Shown here: one piece after another, positions 17,940 through 28,765 of the stretch
Layout of the letters: the number at the start of each line of letters is the position of its first letter
Position numbering within the stretch: position 1 is the stretch's first letter
Source: Microbacterium sp. SS28
GTDB taxonomy: Bacteria; Actinomycetota; Actinomycetes; Actinomycetales; Microbacteriaceae
DNA length: 64,000 bases
Reading direction: 5' to 3'
Assembly: GCF_022761035.1 (NCBI RefSeq)
Contig: NZ_JAKWJP010000004.1
Coordinates: forward strand, 1-64,000
Notes under the pieces: model-generated
Databases searched by the model: none
What the model saw: only the letters and a program-made list of their open reading frames with translations
What the model was told of the DNA's origin: nothing
Translations under genes and position numbers: made by a program

Positions 17940-19358
17940 ATGACCGAGGCCAACTACATCTCCGCGCTCGAGTGGAGCCGCCCATCCACCGTCGCGGAAC
18001 GGCTGGCCGAAGGCAAAGCCGCCCGAGAGGCGGCGCCGCGAAGCGGACTCGCGCACTTGACGACCACAGACCGCGACCCCCTCAGCATCCTCGAGGCGCA
18101 GAACGCGACGCGCATGCAGGAGCTCGTGCCCCTGCGCGTCGAGCGCATGTCGGCGAGTCCCTTCGCCTTCTATCGCGGCACTGCGGCCATCCAGGCCGCC
18201 GATCTCGCGGCCGACCCGCACAGCGGAATCCTGGTCGCGTCCTGCGGCGACGCGCACGTGTCGAACTTCGGGTTCTTCGCCTCACCGCAGCGCACCCTGA
18301 TGTTCGATCTGAACGACTTCGACGAAGCGGCCTTCGCCCCGTGGGAATGGGATCTCAAGCGCCTCGTGACGAGCGTCGTGATCGCGGGGCAGGCCACCTC
18401 GCGCGACGACGACGTCGTCCAGACCGCCGCGCTCGCCGCCGTGCGGACATATGCCCGCGCGATGGCGGCGAACGCGGACCGCAGCAGCGTCCAGCGCTTC
18501 TTCGAGCACTTCGACGCCGAGTCCGGGCTGAAGGCCATGGACTCGGAGTCTCAGCGGACGATGCGCGCCGCCATCAAGGAGGCCGAGAAGCGGACCGGAG
18601 AGCGGGCGGCGCGCAAGCTCACGACGCTCAGCGAGGATGGACGGCTGCTCTTCGTCGAACGCCCGCCGACCATGACGCACACGACGCCCGAGATCGAGGG
18701 GCGTCTGCACGACAACATGCTCAAGTACCTGGAGTCTGCGAACGTCGATGTGCGCCTCGTGCTGCGCCAGTACGTGCTCTCCGACATCGCGATGCGGGTC
18801 GTGGGTGTCGGCAGTGTGGGGACGCTGTGCACACTCATCCTTCTTCAGGACGGCGATGCGAACGCGCTGATCCTGCAGGGCAAGCAGGCCGGGCGAAGCG
18901 TCCTCGAGGAGTACGGCGGCATCGAACAACCACCGGCGGTGGCCGAGTTCGTCGCAGAGCAGGGCGAGGGAGGGCGCGTCGTCGCCCTCCAGCGCATCCT
19001 CCAGGCCGTGTCGGATCCGTTCCTGGGCCACCTCAAGGCATTCGCCGGCGACTTCTACGTGCGGCAGTTCAACGACATGAAGGGCGGCATCGAGATGAAT
19101 GAGCTCGAGGACACGCCCTTCCGGCAGTACGCAGAGTCCTGTGCCACCGTCCTCGCGCGCGCCCACTCCCAGTCACCGCACGCAGCGCAGGTTGCGGGCT
19201 ACATCGGCAACGGGCGCATCGTCGGGGAGGCGATCCTCGAGTGGGCGTACGCCTACGCCGATCTCTCGCGGGCCGATTACGACGCGTTCGTCGCGGCACA
19301 TGCCAAACCCCATCCCGCGACCGTCGCGACGCAGGCGGCGGCCAAGGCGCTCGGCTAA
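17940..19358 (+). CDS. DUF2252 family protein
   Basis: 472 residues. The signature region SCGDAHVSNFGFF near 100 is followed by FDLNDFDEA near 123. These resemble the catalytic loop and metal-binding Asp of aminoglycoside-phosphotransferase-like kinases, so a small-molecule kinase fold is plausible, but no substrate is known for the family. The start at 17940 was chosen over an in-frame GTG or ATG upstream because CATGAT lies exactly 6 nt before it (17928-17933). The stop overlaps that of the convergent MmcQ/YjbR gene by 3 nt. Confidence 0.8.
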   Translation: MTEANYISALEWSRPSTVAERLAEGKAAREAAPRSGLAHLTTTDRDPLSILEAQNATRMQELVPLRVERMSASPFAFYRGTAAIQAADLAADPHSGILVASCGDAHVSNFGFFASPQRTLMFDLNDFDEAAFAPWEWDLKRLVTSVVIAGQATSRDDDVVQTAALAAVRTYARAMAANADRSSVQRFFEHFDAESGLKAMDSESQRTMRAAIKEAEKRTGERAARKLTTLSEDGRLLFVERPPTMTHTTPEIEGRLHDNMLKYLESANVDVRLVLRQYVLSDIAMRVVGVGSVGTLCTLILLQDGDANALILQGKQAGRSVLEEYGGIEQPPAVAEFVAEQGEGGRVVALQRILQAVSDPFLGHLKAFAGDFYVRQFNDMKGGIEMNELEDTPFRQYAESCATVLARAHSQSPHAAQVAGYIGNGRIVGEAILEWAYAYADLSRADYDAFVAAHAKPHPATVATQAAAKALG

Positions 19359-19774
19359 CCCTCTCGCGGCGGGTGCGCCGCGAGCCACTCCTGCGCGACG
19401 CGCTTCGGCGCGCGGAGGAGCCAGGCATCCGTCACGACCTCGCGCAGCAGATCCTGGTCGATCGCGTCCAGCCGGACGAGCACGGCGGGGTAGCCGTCGA
19501 AGTGCGGGATCGTGAAGAACTCGGCGGGGAAGGTCTCGAGCAGCGCCTGCTTGCCGTCGAGCCCATCGGTACGCACGCCGACGACCGGCCCGTCCGGCCA
19601 GGTACGGCCGAGCGCCGCGAGGGCCGCCACATCGGTCTTGCTCGGCCCGCGCTCCCAGACGAAGAGCCCAGCACGCGTGCGCCAGGCCGCACCGCCGCGA
19701 TGACCGTCCACCACCTCCGCAGCCTCGGGAAGGGCGAGCGCGATCGTCCGCACGTCCTCGAGCGTCGCTGCCAT
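19355..19774 (-). CDS. MmcQ/YjbR family protein
   Basis: 139 residues. Features of the YjbR/MmcQ double-wing fold: an N-terminal LPEAAEVVDGH segment, an aromatic-basic VWERGPSKTDVAALA stretch and the family's FFTIPHFDGYPAVLVRLD region near 87-104. Members are often called DNA-binding on structural grounds, but function is not settled. The start at 19774 fits family length. The frame stays open far upstream only because it runs antisense to the adhesin gene. Confidence 0.75.
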   Translation of the reverse strand: MAATLEDVRTIALALPEAAEVVDGHRGGAAWRTRAGLFVWERGPSKTDVAALAALGRTWPDGPVVGVRTDGLDGKQALLETFPAEFFTIPHFDGYPAVLVRLDAIDQDLLREVVTDAWLLRAPKRVAQEWLAAHPPREG

Positions 19775-19936
19775 GAAGCCATGGTCGCGGCATCCGCCGG
19801 CTCGCGCCACCGCATGACCCGTGGCAGGCCCGCCGAGAAAGGGCGGCCAGGCCGCCGGCGGAAACGGCGCCTGTAGGGTACTGAACGAGCCGGCATCCTG
19901 ATTCCTGCGTCCTGTGCCGGCGGGAGGAGCGACCGA

Positions 19937-22900
19937 ATGCCCCACCTCGAGAACCCGGTCCGTCGCCTTGTCGCCGGGCTGACGGCCGCTGTGCTCGCCA
20001 CGACAGGACTCGTCGTTGCCACGACGATCGAGCCCGCTCCAGCCGCGGCAGCCTTTCCCGAGACGGTCAACCCCTTCTCGCTCGGCGGCGGGTTCACGAT
20101 CTACGCGCGCGAGGATGCGCTGCTGAAGAACCAGGAGACCGAGGGGAGCATCGCGGCGGGCGGCTCGGCCACCTTCGCACCCAGTGGCGCGAGCCAGTAC
20201 GCGATCATCCACGTCGTCGCGGGCACGGGCGACTACGACCTCCCCGTCGTCGACGGCGACCCCACGCGTCTGCTCGTGGGCAGCTACAGCCCCGCGAGCA
20301 CAGGCATCCTCGAGATCACGAGCGCAGGCACGACAGAGCCCTCGCTCCTCGGCGCCCTCAAGATGGTCGAGCGCGACGGGCCCTGGAGGGCGTTCGAGCG
20401 GTCCGACTGGCTGCGCCTCAACACGAACCCCGCGAACGTCGATCAGACCCCCCTCATCGACTCGACGCATCAGCAGTACCCCGCGGATTCCACTCCCCCC
20501 GCCGGCGCGGCAGGCAACGGCAGCATCTACACCGCCGACACGTCGCCGACCGCCGTCGCGGACTATGTCGAGGCGAACGCCGATGCGTCCTGGGAAGAGG
20601 CGCAGAGCTGTCTCGACGACATCGCCGACCCGATCGGGGGCATCGGATACCCCGTCGAGGTCGCGGAGGATGCGGGTGACCGCGTCGTGCTCGCGCCGCT
20701 CAGCGAGGACCAGCCGAACATCGTCGACTACGCCGACATCGCCGGAGCCGCGCTCATCCAGTTCTCGCAGGGCCCCGCGCCGGGCGTCTCGAACCCGCTC
20801 GTGATCCGCGTCGCCCCGGGCACGACCGAAGTCATCGGGGCGCGGGCCGACCCGCAGGGCGCCTACTCTCCGTACATGCTGTGGGACCTCTCGCAGCTCA
20901 CCGGCGACGTGACCGTCACGGCGGCCCAGGCCCGCATCGACGGGTCGATCTACGCGCCCAACGCCTCGGTGACCGTCGACGCCGCGCCGCTCGACGGCCA
21001 GATCATCGGGCAGGACGTCACGCTGCTCGGCGGCGAGGCGCACTCGTTCCTCTTCGCGGGCGAGGTCCCCTGCGTCGCCGACAGCGGCACCTTCGAGATC
21101 AGCAAGGAGCTGGCGGGCATCGACGCCGACGACCTGCCGCCGGGGACCACGTTCACGGTCAACTACGTCGCGCGCGATCCCGAAGGCGCCGTGATCTCGA
21201 CGGGCTCCCTCGAGGTGCCCGCGAACGGGACGCCCGTCCCGGCGGACGAGCAGTTCCCGCTCGGCACCACGGTGGAGTTCGAAGAGATCGTCCCCGAGGA
21301 CATCCCCGGCTGGGAGTGGGGGGATGCCTCCGTCAGCCCCGACCCTCTCACGATCGGCGCGGGGGTCGCAGAGGTCGTCCTGACCAATACCGCCACCGAG
21401 CAGACGGGCACCTTCAGCATCGCCAAGTCGATCGTCGACCTCTCCGGCGGCGAGGCGGGTCCGCCTTCGGCCGCGAGCGTGCCGGTCGATTGGATCGCGC
21501 GCTTCGGCGGCGAGCAGATCGCAGCCGGCACGCTTGTCCTGCCGTTCGACGGCACCGTCGTCGAGGCAGGAGAGGACTTCCCTCTCGGCACGCGCATCGA
21601 CCTCACGGAGGACCTTACGGGCATCGACCCGCCGGACGGGTACGAATGGGAGGGTGCGCACTGGTCTCCCGGGCGCACGTTCGTCATCACCGGCACGGGC
21701 ACGGTCGAGGTCGAGCTGAACAACGCGGTCGCACCCGTGGAGGACGACCGCACCATCACGATCGTGAAGTCCGCGACCGCCGAGGCCTCGGATCCTTCGT
21801 TCGCGTACACCGTGAGCTACAACACCGATCCGCCGGGCTCGCGCACGACGCGGGCACTCCCGGTGGGAGACCCGCAGCTTCTCGACGACCTCGAGTCGGG
21901 TGCCGACATCCTCGAACTCGCCGAACTCCTCCCCACCCTCGACGGCACGCCCGTCGACCCGGCGGACTGGGCGGTCCCGGTCATCCGCGTCACGGCCGAG
22001 GACGGGACGGTGACGGAGTACCGGCCGGAGCACTTCGAAGGCGCAGGACCGATCGAGACGGCGATCGTCGAGATCCCCCTGCCCGAGACGGGCGATCTCG
22101 GGATCGAGGTCGTCAATGCGCTGCGCGAAGGCACGTTCACCGTGTCGAAGTCGTTCGCCGGCATTCTGGACGGCTCTGCCATCGTCGAGGGCCTCGTGTA
22201 CACGGTCGGCTGGACCGCGACGCTGCCGACCGGCGATGTCGAGCGCGGGACCATCCGCGTGCCCGGCGACGGAACACCCGTGGGTCCCCTCGACGCCGAG
22301 GGGACGGCGCGCACCTTCCCGTTCGGCACGGTCATCGACCTCGCCGAGCTGCCCGCACCTGCCCTCCGCGGCGTGTCCTGGCTCGCCCCGGCGTTCGTCC
22401 CCGGCCAGCTCGTCATCGGCGAGGGTGCGGAGGCGACGGTGAACTCGACGCTCACGAACAACCCGCTGCAGATCATGGGCACCTTCCAGGTGACCAAGAG
22501 CATCGTGGGCATCGATGCCGACGACCTGCTCGCCGACTCGTTCACGGTCGACTACGTCGCCTACGTGCCCGGCGCGGAGAACCAGGCGGGCAGCTTCGCC
22601 CTGCCCGCCGACGGGACCCCGGCAGGACCCCTCGATGAGGCGGGCGACCCGCTCGAGTTCCCCATCGGCACGATCGTCGACCTCGCCGAGGCCGAGCCGG
22701 ACGCCTCCATGCTGCCGCCGGGTTACGAATGGGCCGAGACGGTGTGGAGCCCATCGAGCGCCGTCGTCATCGGCTTCGGCGAGACGCCCGTCCTCGAGGT
22801 CACCAACACGGCGGTCGAGCTGACCCGCTGGTCGGTCGTCAAGACGGTGCGGGGGGATGGCGCATCCGCACTCCCCGCCGGCACGACGTTCCCCATGGAC

Positions 22901-23278
22901 TGGTGGTGGGACGGCGAAGCGCAGACGCGCATCGACCTCGTCCCGAATGTCGCGGTCGTCTCGCCGTACTTCCCCGTGGGATCGATCCTCGAGGTGCGCG
23001 AAGGCGAGCTCCCGAGCGTTCCCGGAGTGGATTGGGGCACACCGGTGTGGTCCGCGAACGGCGAAGTGCTCACACCGGATGAGGACGGACGCGTCGTCCT
23101 GCCTGTCTCGGTGACGGGTGAGAACGACCCCGCCCAGCTCGCGCTCGACAACACGGCGTCGGCGCGCCCGCTCCCCGCGACGGGCGGGGGCGGCATCCCG
23201 CCGCTCGTGCCGCTCGGAGCGCTCGCGATGGTCCTCGTCGGAATCGCCCTCGTGATCTCGCGCGCACGGAGGGCGTGA
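19937..23278 (+). CDS. LPxTG-anchored surface protein with choice-of-anchor A and DUF5979-type repeats
   Basis: 1113 residues. Signal peptide at about 1-38 (hydrophobic core LTAAVLATTGLVVAT, cleavage near AAAAF). A choice-of-anchor-A-type domain spans about 45-370. Six ~115-residue beta-rich repeats follow, beginning at about 384, 491, 605, 732, 848 and 963, each opening with a variant of GTFxVxKxxxG and most ending in a VxLTNT-type strand. The C-terminus has LPATG near 1078, a hydrophobic segment and RARRA, a sortase sorting signal. It is predicted to be covalently linked to peptidoglycan as an adhesin or stalk. No pilin-specific sortase is adjacent. Ribosome binding site GGGAGGAG. Confidence 0.85.
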   Translation: MPHLENPVRRLVAGLTAAVLATTGLVVATTIEPAPAAAAFPETVNPFSLGGGFTIYAREDALLKNQETEGSIAAGGSATFAPSGASQYAIIHVVAGTGDYDLPVVDGDPTRLLVGSYSPASTGILEITSAGTTEPSLLGALKMVERDGPWRAFERSDWLRLNTNPANVDQTPLIDSTHQQYPADSTPPAGAAGNGSIYTADTSPTAVADYVEANADASWEEAQSCLDDIADPIGGIGYPVEVAEDAGDRVVLAPLSEDQPNIVDYADIAGAALIQFSQGPAPGVSNPLVIRVAPGTTEVIGARADPQGAYSPYMLWDLSQLTGDVTVTAAQARIDGSIYAPNASVTVDAAPLDGQIIGQDVTLLGGEAHSFLFAGEVPCVADSGTFEISKELAGIDADDLPPGTTFTVNYVARDPEGAVISTGSLEVPANGTPVPADEQFPLGTTVEFEEIVPEDIPGWEWGDASVSPDPLTIGAGVAEVVLTNTATEQTGTFSIAKSIVDLSGGEAGPPSAASVPVDWIARFGGEQIAAGTLVLPFDGTVVEAGEDFPLGTRIDLTEDLTGIDPPDGYEWEGAHWSPGRTFVITGTGTVEVELNNAVAPVEDDRTITIVKSATAEASDPSFAYTVSYNTDPPGSRTTRALPVGDPQLLDDLESGADILELAELLPTLDGTPVDPADWAVPVIRVTAEDGTVTEYRPEHFEGAGPIETAIVEIPLPETGDLGIEVVNALREGTFTVSKSFAGILDGSAIVEGLVYTVGWTATLPTGDVERGTIRVPGDGTPVGPLDAEGTARTFPFGTVIDLAELPAPALRGVSWLAPAFVPGQLVIGEGAEATVNSTLTNNPLQIMGTFQVTKSIVGIDADDLLADSFTVDYVAYVPGAENQAGSFALPADGTPAGPLDEAGDPLEFPIGTIVDLAEAEPDASMLPPGYEWAETVWSPSSAVVIGFGETPVLEVTNTAVELTRWSVVKTVRGDGASALPAGTTFPMDWWWDGEAQTRIDLVPNVAVVSPYFPVGSILEVREGELPSVPGVDWGTPVWSANGEVLTPDEDGRVVLPVSVTGENDPAQLALDNTASARPLPATGGGGIPPLVPLGALAMVLVGIALVISRARRA

Positions 23279-23359
23279 GCCGGGACGGGATTCGGGCGGG
23301 CGCGGGTCCGGCACGGCCGCGATCCGGATCGGATCCCGGCGGGCCCGGCCCGTGGGTCG

Positions 23360-23863
23360 TCAGCGACCCTCGTCGTCCGCCTCGGCGTCGGCTGCGGCAT
23401 CCGTCGTGCCCGGCTCCACCGTGCTCTGCTCGATCCGCTGGCGCGGCTGCCACAGCACGACCTCCGTCGCACGGCGCAGGCGCGTGCCGTGGCGCAGCGT
23501 GACGACGGCTCCCGTCGCGCCGGCGGCGAAGACGCGCGCGCCGGGACGGCGGTCGAGCTCGCCGCGCACGCGCTCCTCGAGGTCGCGGACGCGCAGGTGC
23601 AGCTCGCGCACGCGGTCCTCGAGCTCGACGATGCGGGCGATCGCGGGCAGGCTCATGCCGTCGGCCGACATGCGCGCGACCTCGCGCAGCTGCTGCACGT
23701 GGCGCAGGGAGTAGCGGCGGGATCCGCCCTGCGTGCGCGCGGGGACGACGAGCCCGACGCGGTCGTACTGGCGCAGGGTCTGCGGGTGCATGCCCGAGAG
23801 CTCCGCCGCGACGGCGATCGCGAAGATGGGGGCGTCCTCGTCGAACTGCTGCTGCTCAGCCAT
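23360..23863 (-). CDS. hspR: HspR heat-shock repressor (MerR family)
   Basis: 167 residues. MerR-type helix-turn-helix at about 10-75 (AAELSGMHPQTLRQYDRVGL, then GGSRRYSLRHVQQL), then a coiled coil (about 85-105) and an Arg/Glu-rich tail. HspR represses dnaK and clpB by binding HAIR operators, with DnaK as corepressor. The ATG at 23863 was preferred to the in-frame GTG at 23872, because GAGAGG is correctly spaced only for the ATG. It is the last gene of dnaK-grpE-dnaJ-hspR, and operators fitting it lie before dnaK and clpB. Confidence 0.9.
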   Translation of the reverse strand: MAEQQQFDEDAPIFAIAVAAELSGMHPQTLRQYDRVGLVVPARTQGGSRRYSLRHVQQLREVARMSADGMSLPAIARIVELEDRVRELHLRVRDLEERVRGELDRRPGARVFAAGATGAVVTLRHGTRLRRATEVVLWQPRQRIEQSTVEPGTTDAAADAEADDEGR

Positions 23864-23897
23864 CCAACCCACCTCTCGCCGCTGCCTGCCGGAACAC

Positions 23898-23949
23898 GAG
23901 GTTCGGCGAGCGCAGGCGGCCCATGCCGCCCGCCATCTCGCCGAACCTC
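23898..23949 (-). promoter_or_regulatory. intercistronic hairpin between dnaJ and hspR
   Basis: GAGGTTCGGCGAG (23898-23910) and its perfect 13-bp inverse (23937-23949) enclose a second stem, GGCGGC-CCAT-GCCGCC (23915-23930). The structure fills about half of the 108-bp dnaJ-hspR gap, unlike the 2- and 18-bp gaps earlier in the operon. It could attenuate read-through or protect mRNA ends and so set the HspR level. Confidence 0.6.
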
Positions 23950-23971
23950 CTGATCTCGCGCACGATGGTTC

Positions 23972-24967
23972 CTAGCCGCGCGCCTTCGTCATGAGGTCGG
24001 CGCGCGGGTTCTCCTTGGGCTCGAGGGCGTGGAACCGCTCGAGTGCCTCGCGGGCCGCGTCGTCGAGGTGCGAAGGCACCGCGACCTGGACCTCGGCGAG
24101 CAGGTCGCCCGTGCCCTTGGCCGTCTCGACGCCGCGCCCCTTGACGCGCAGGACGCGCCCCGACGGCGTGCCGGGGGCGACCCGCAGGCGGACGGGATCG
24201 CCGCCGAGCGTCGGCACCTCGATCGTCGCGCCGAGCGCGGCCTCGGTGAAGGTCACCGGCACTGTGACGCGCAGGTTGAGCCCCTCGCGGGAGAAGACCG
24301 GGTGCGGCCGCACCGCGACCGCGACCACGACATCGCCCGCCTCCCCGCCGTCGGGTGAGGGGCGGCCGCGGCCGCGCAGGCGGATCTTCTGGCCGTCCGA
24401 GACGCCGGCGGGGATCTTGACCTTGAACGGCTTGCCGTCCTCGCCCTGCAGCGTGATGGTCTCGCCGCGCGTCGCCGTCAGGAAGTCGATCGTCGTGCGC
24501 GCCGTGACGTCCGAGCCGCGCGTCGGACCGCCGTAGCCGCGGAAGCCGCCGCTCGGCTGGCCGAAGCGCCCCGAGCCGAAGGTGCCGCCCTGCTGCTGGT
24601 TGAACATCTGGAAGATGTCCTCGAAGTCGCCCGGCTGCGCACGTCCGCCGCGGCCGCCCTGGCCGAACATCGAGAAGACGTCCTCGAAGCCGCCCGCGCC
24701 CTGGCCGCTCGCCGTGAAGCGCGCACCCCCCGCGCCCATCGCGCGGATCTGGTCGTACTCCTTGCGCTGCTCGGCGTCGGAGAGCACCGAGTAGGCCTCG
24801 CTGATCTCCTTGAACTTCGCCTCGGCGGCCGCATCCCCCTGGTTCGAATCAGGGTGATGCGTGCGCGCCAGTTTGCGGTACGTCTTCTTCAGGTCGGCGT
24901 CACTGACGTCCTTCGAGACTCCGAGGACCTTGTAGAAGTCCTTGTCCAACCAGTCCTGACTGGCCAT
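23972..24967 (-). CDS. dnaJ: DnaJ-type co-chaperone without zinc finger
   Basis: 331 residues. J domain at 8-75 with the HPD motif (RTHHPDSNQG), which stimulates DnaK ATPase. A Gly/Phe-rich linker spans about 80-150, followed by two C-terminal beta-sandwich domains that bind clients. No CxxCxGxG repeats are present, so it is the type II (CbpA-like) form rather than classical DnaJ. It lies 18 bp after grpE, in the dnaK operon under HspR control. Confidence 0.95.
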   Translation of the reverse strand: MASQDWLDKDFYKVLGVSKDVSDADLKKTYRKLARTHHPDSNQGDAAAEAKFKEISEAYSVLSDAEQRKEYDQIRAMGAGGARFTASGQGAGGFEDVFSMFGQGGRGGRAQPGDFEDIFQMFNQQQGGTFGSGRFGQPSGGFRGYGGPTRGSDVTARTTIDFLTATRGETITLQGEDGKPFKVKIPAGVSDGQKIRLRGRGRPSPDGGEAGDVVVAVAVRPHPVFSREGLNLRVTVPVTFTEAALGATIEVPTLGGDPVRLRVAPGTPSGRVLRVKGRGVETAKGTGDLLAEVQVAVPSHLDDAAREALERFHALEPKENPRADLMTKARG

Positions 24968-24985
24968 GCGTGCTCCTCTCGGGCG

Positions 24986-25570
24986 TCACTCCGCCGGGAC
25001 GGCGACGACGACCTTCGCGGGTCGCAGCTCGACCGAGCCGAGGCGGTAGCCCACCTCGACGACCTCGAGCACCGTCGGCACCTCGACGCCCGGGGTGGGG
25101 GCCTGGAAGATCGCCTCGTGCTGCTGCGGGTCGAAGACCTCGCCCGCCTCGCCGTAGGCGGTCACACCCAGGCGCTCGGCGACGGCGCGCACCTTCTCGC
25201 CGATCTGCGCGAAGGGCGAGCCCTCCACGAGATCGCCGTGCCTGGCGGCGCGGTCGAGGTCGTCGAGCACGGGGAGCAGGCCCTTGACGGCCTCGCCCTT
25301 CGCGCGCTGCACCTCGATCTCGCGCTGCTCCTCGGTGCGCCGGCGGTAGTTGGCGTACTCGGCCTGCAGGCGCTTGAGGTCGTTCAGCAGCGCCGACTCG
25401 AGGTCGGCGAGCACGGCGTCCTCGGCCGCGGCATCCGCGTTCTGAGCCGAGCCGAGGATGTCGTCGACCGTCAGCTCTTCACCCTGGTCCTCCTGCGGGT
25501 CGGACCCGGAAGCCTGCGCTTCCGGGTCCTCGCCACCGGGGACCTCGTTCTCGAAGTCCTTGTTCGCCAT
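24986..25570 (-). CDS. grpE: GrpE nucleotide exchange factor
   Basis: 194 residues. An acidic disordered N-terminus (about 1-45) precedes a long coiled coil (about 50-110, with LQAEYANYRRRTEEQRE) and the C-terminal beta domain ending in PAKVVVAVPAE. The GrpE dimer releases ADP from DnaK. Its ATG is 2 nt after the dnaK stop, so the two are tightly coupled. Confidence 0.95.
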   Translation of the reverse strand: MANKDFENEVPGGEDPEAQASGSDPQEDQGEELTVDDILGSAQNADAAAEDAVLADLESALLNDLKRLQAEYANYRRRTEEQREIEVQRAKGEAVKGLLPVLDDLDRAARHGDLVEGSPFAQIGEKVRAVAERLGVTAYGEAGEVFDPQQHEAIFQAPTPGVEVPTVLEVVEVGYRLGSVELRPAKVVVAVPAE

Positions 25571-25572
25571 GG

Positions 25573-27441
<1,869 letters not shown>

Positions 27442-27538
27442 GTGTATCTCTCCTTCTTGCGGGGCGAGCGGATGCCGCACCCCAGGGTCTTGCGGAAGTC
27501 GTGCTCGCGGCCGGCGCCTGCCTCGAGCCTGCCGAGGG

Positions 27539-27612
27539 GTTGAGCCGCGATGACTCAAGGCTAAACCGTCTCGCTCGCGGCGTCAAATGAACTTGAGCCG
27601 ACTCATATCAAC
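27539..27612 (-). promoter_or_regulatory. dnaK promoter with two HspR-type (HAIR) operators
   Basis: On the minus strand, TTGACG (27586-27581), a 17-bp spacer and TAGCCT (27563-27558) are followed by CTTGAGT-N7-GCTCAAC (27559-27539), a 12/14 match to the HspR consensus. The operator overlaps the last two bases of the -10 box, exactly as at clpB. A second, weaker site (27592-27612) has one good half, CTTGAGC, and a partial one, TATCAAC, just upstream of the -35. Confidence 0.85.
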
Positions 27613-27615
27613 TTT

Positions 27616-28734
27616 TCAGCGAGCGGTGGATGCAGTGATCGTGAACGTACGGTCCCGCGCGATCTGCCGTGTCGGCCCGACGAGCCGCTCGAGGTCGGGC
27701 CGGTACTTCAGGTGCGCGTTCCACACGGCCCACAGCTCGCCGCCGGGGGCGAGCACGCGGCCCGCATCGGCGAAGAGCTTGAGCGCGATCCCGCGGTGCA
27801 CCGTCGCGCCGATGTGGAACGGAGGGTTCAGGACGATGAGCCGCGCACTGTCGTCGGGGCGCGACGAGAGGGCGTCGTCGCGCACGACCTCGACCCGGTC
27901 CGCGACGCCGTTCGCAGCTGCCGTCGCGCGGGCCGAGGCGACGGCCGCGGCGGACTGATCTGTCCCGACGACGCGCAGCCCCGGCCGCGCCCGCGCGAGC
28001 CACGCGGCGATGACGCCCGTGCCGCAGCCGAGGTCGATCGCCTCGTCGACGTCGGGCGCGCCGTCGAGGTGCTCGAGCAGGAAGCGCGTGCCGATGTCGA
28101 CTGTCGCACCCGCGAACGCGGCACCGCGGGCGACGACGGTGAGGCCCGTCGCGGCATCCGTCCTCGTCTTCGGCCACGTCTGCGCGGCGCCCGGCAGGGG
28201 CTTGGCGGCGATGAGCACGCGCGCCTTCTGCCGCGCGTGCGTGACGTCGAGCCGGCCGAAGCCCGCGCGCATGACGTCGTTCATCGAGACGGCCATGTGC
28301 TTGACCATGCCGCCCGCGAACACCCGCACATCGGGTGCCGCGTACCGGGTGATCGCCTCGACGATCTCGCTCAGGGCGTCGAGCGACCGCGGCAGGCGCA
28401 GCAGCACCAGCGTTGCGCCGGCGAGCAGAGTCGCGTCGAGATCATGCGACCGCCAGTCCTGCGCGATGCCGAGGCGCCCGGCGTTGGCCGCGAGCGCATG
28501 CTCACCCGAGAGGGCGTCCTGATGGACCCGGATGCCGCGCACCCCGTGCCGCGCGACGGCGCCGAGGGTCAGCGCGCCGTAGGCATCGCCGATGACCGCG
28601 ACCGTCTCCGGCGGCGCGGCCGCGAGGGCCTCCGCTGCCTCGTCGAGCAGCAGGCGGTCGGCGGCGTCGGCCGCGACGAGCTCGGGAGCCTCGACATCGG
28701 GATGCCGCGACAGCGCGCCGAAGTCGAAGTCCAT
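27616..28734 (-). CDS. RsmC/RlmG-like class I methyltransferase
   Basis: 372 residues with two tandem domains, as in 23S/16S rRNA guanine-N2 methyltransferases RlmG and RsmC. The N-terminal half is degenerate. The C-terminal half has the SAM site DLGCGTGVIAAWLARA (near 240) and the catalytic NPPFHIG (near 310). It is likely an rRNA guanine methyltransferase. Start ATG 28734 has TAGCGT exactly 6 nt upstream, which suggests a leaderless mRNA. It ends just upstream of the dnaK control region. Confidence 0.8.
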   Translation of the reverse strand: MDFDFGALSRHPDVEAPELVAADAADRLLLDEAAEALAAAPPETVAVIGDAYGALTLGAVARHGVRGIRVHQDALSGEHALAANAGRLGIAQDWRSHDLDATLLAGATLVLLRLPRSLDALSEIVEAITRYAAPDVRVFAGGMVKHMAVSMNDVMRAGFGRLDVTHARQKARVLIAAKPLPGAAQTWPKTRTDAATGLTVVARGAAFAGATVDIGTRFLLEHLDGAPDVDEAIDLGCGTGVIAAWLARARPGLRVVGTDQSAAAVASARATAAANGVADRVEVVRDDALSSRPDDSARLIVLNPPFHIGATVHRGIALKLFADAGRVLAPGGELWAVWNAHLKYRPDLERLVGPTRQIARDRTFTITASTAR

Positions 28735-28740
28735 GACTCC

Positions 28741-28759
28741 ACGCTAGGGCCGCCATGAT
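28741..28759. promoter_or_regulatory. two back-to-back -10 boxes in a 31-bp divergent gap
   Basis: The divergent methyltransferase and acetyltransferase starts are only 31 bp apart. TAGCGT (minus strand, 28746-28741) and CATGAT (plus strand, 28754-28759) each lie exactly 6 nt from their ATG. Both mRNAs would start at or next to the start codon. Confidence 0.6.
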
Positions 28760-28765
28760 GATCGC

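Noticed and set aside
19355..23314. 1319-codon open frame on the minus strand
   Set aside because: It runs antisense to the signal-peptide/LPxTG adhesin and is rich in Arg/Asp/Gly as expected of a GC-rich shadow. Only its last 139 codons (19355-19774) are a real gene.
27592..27612. Second HAIR at dnaK as a strong operator
   Set aside because: Only the CTTGAGC half is good; the other half is TATCAAC. I mention it with the promoter, but do not count it as a firm site.
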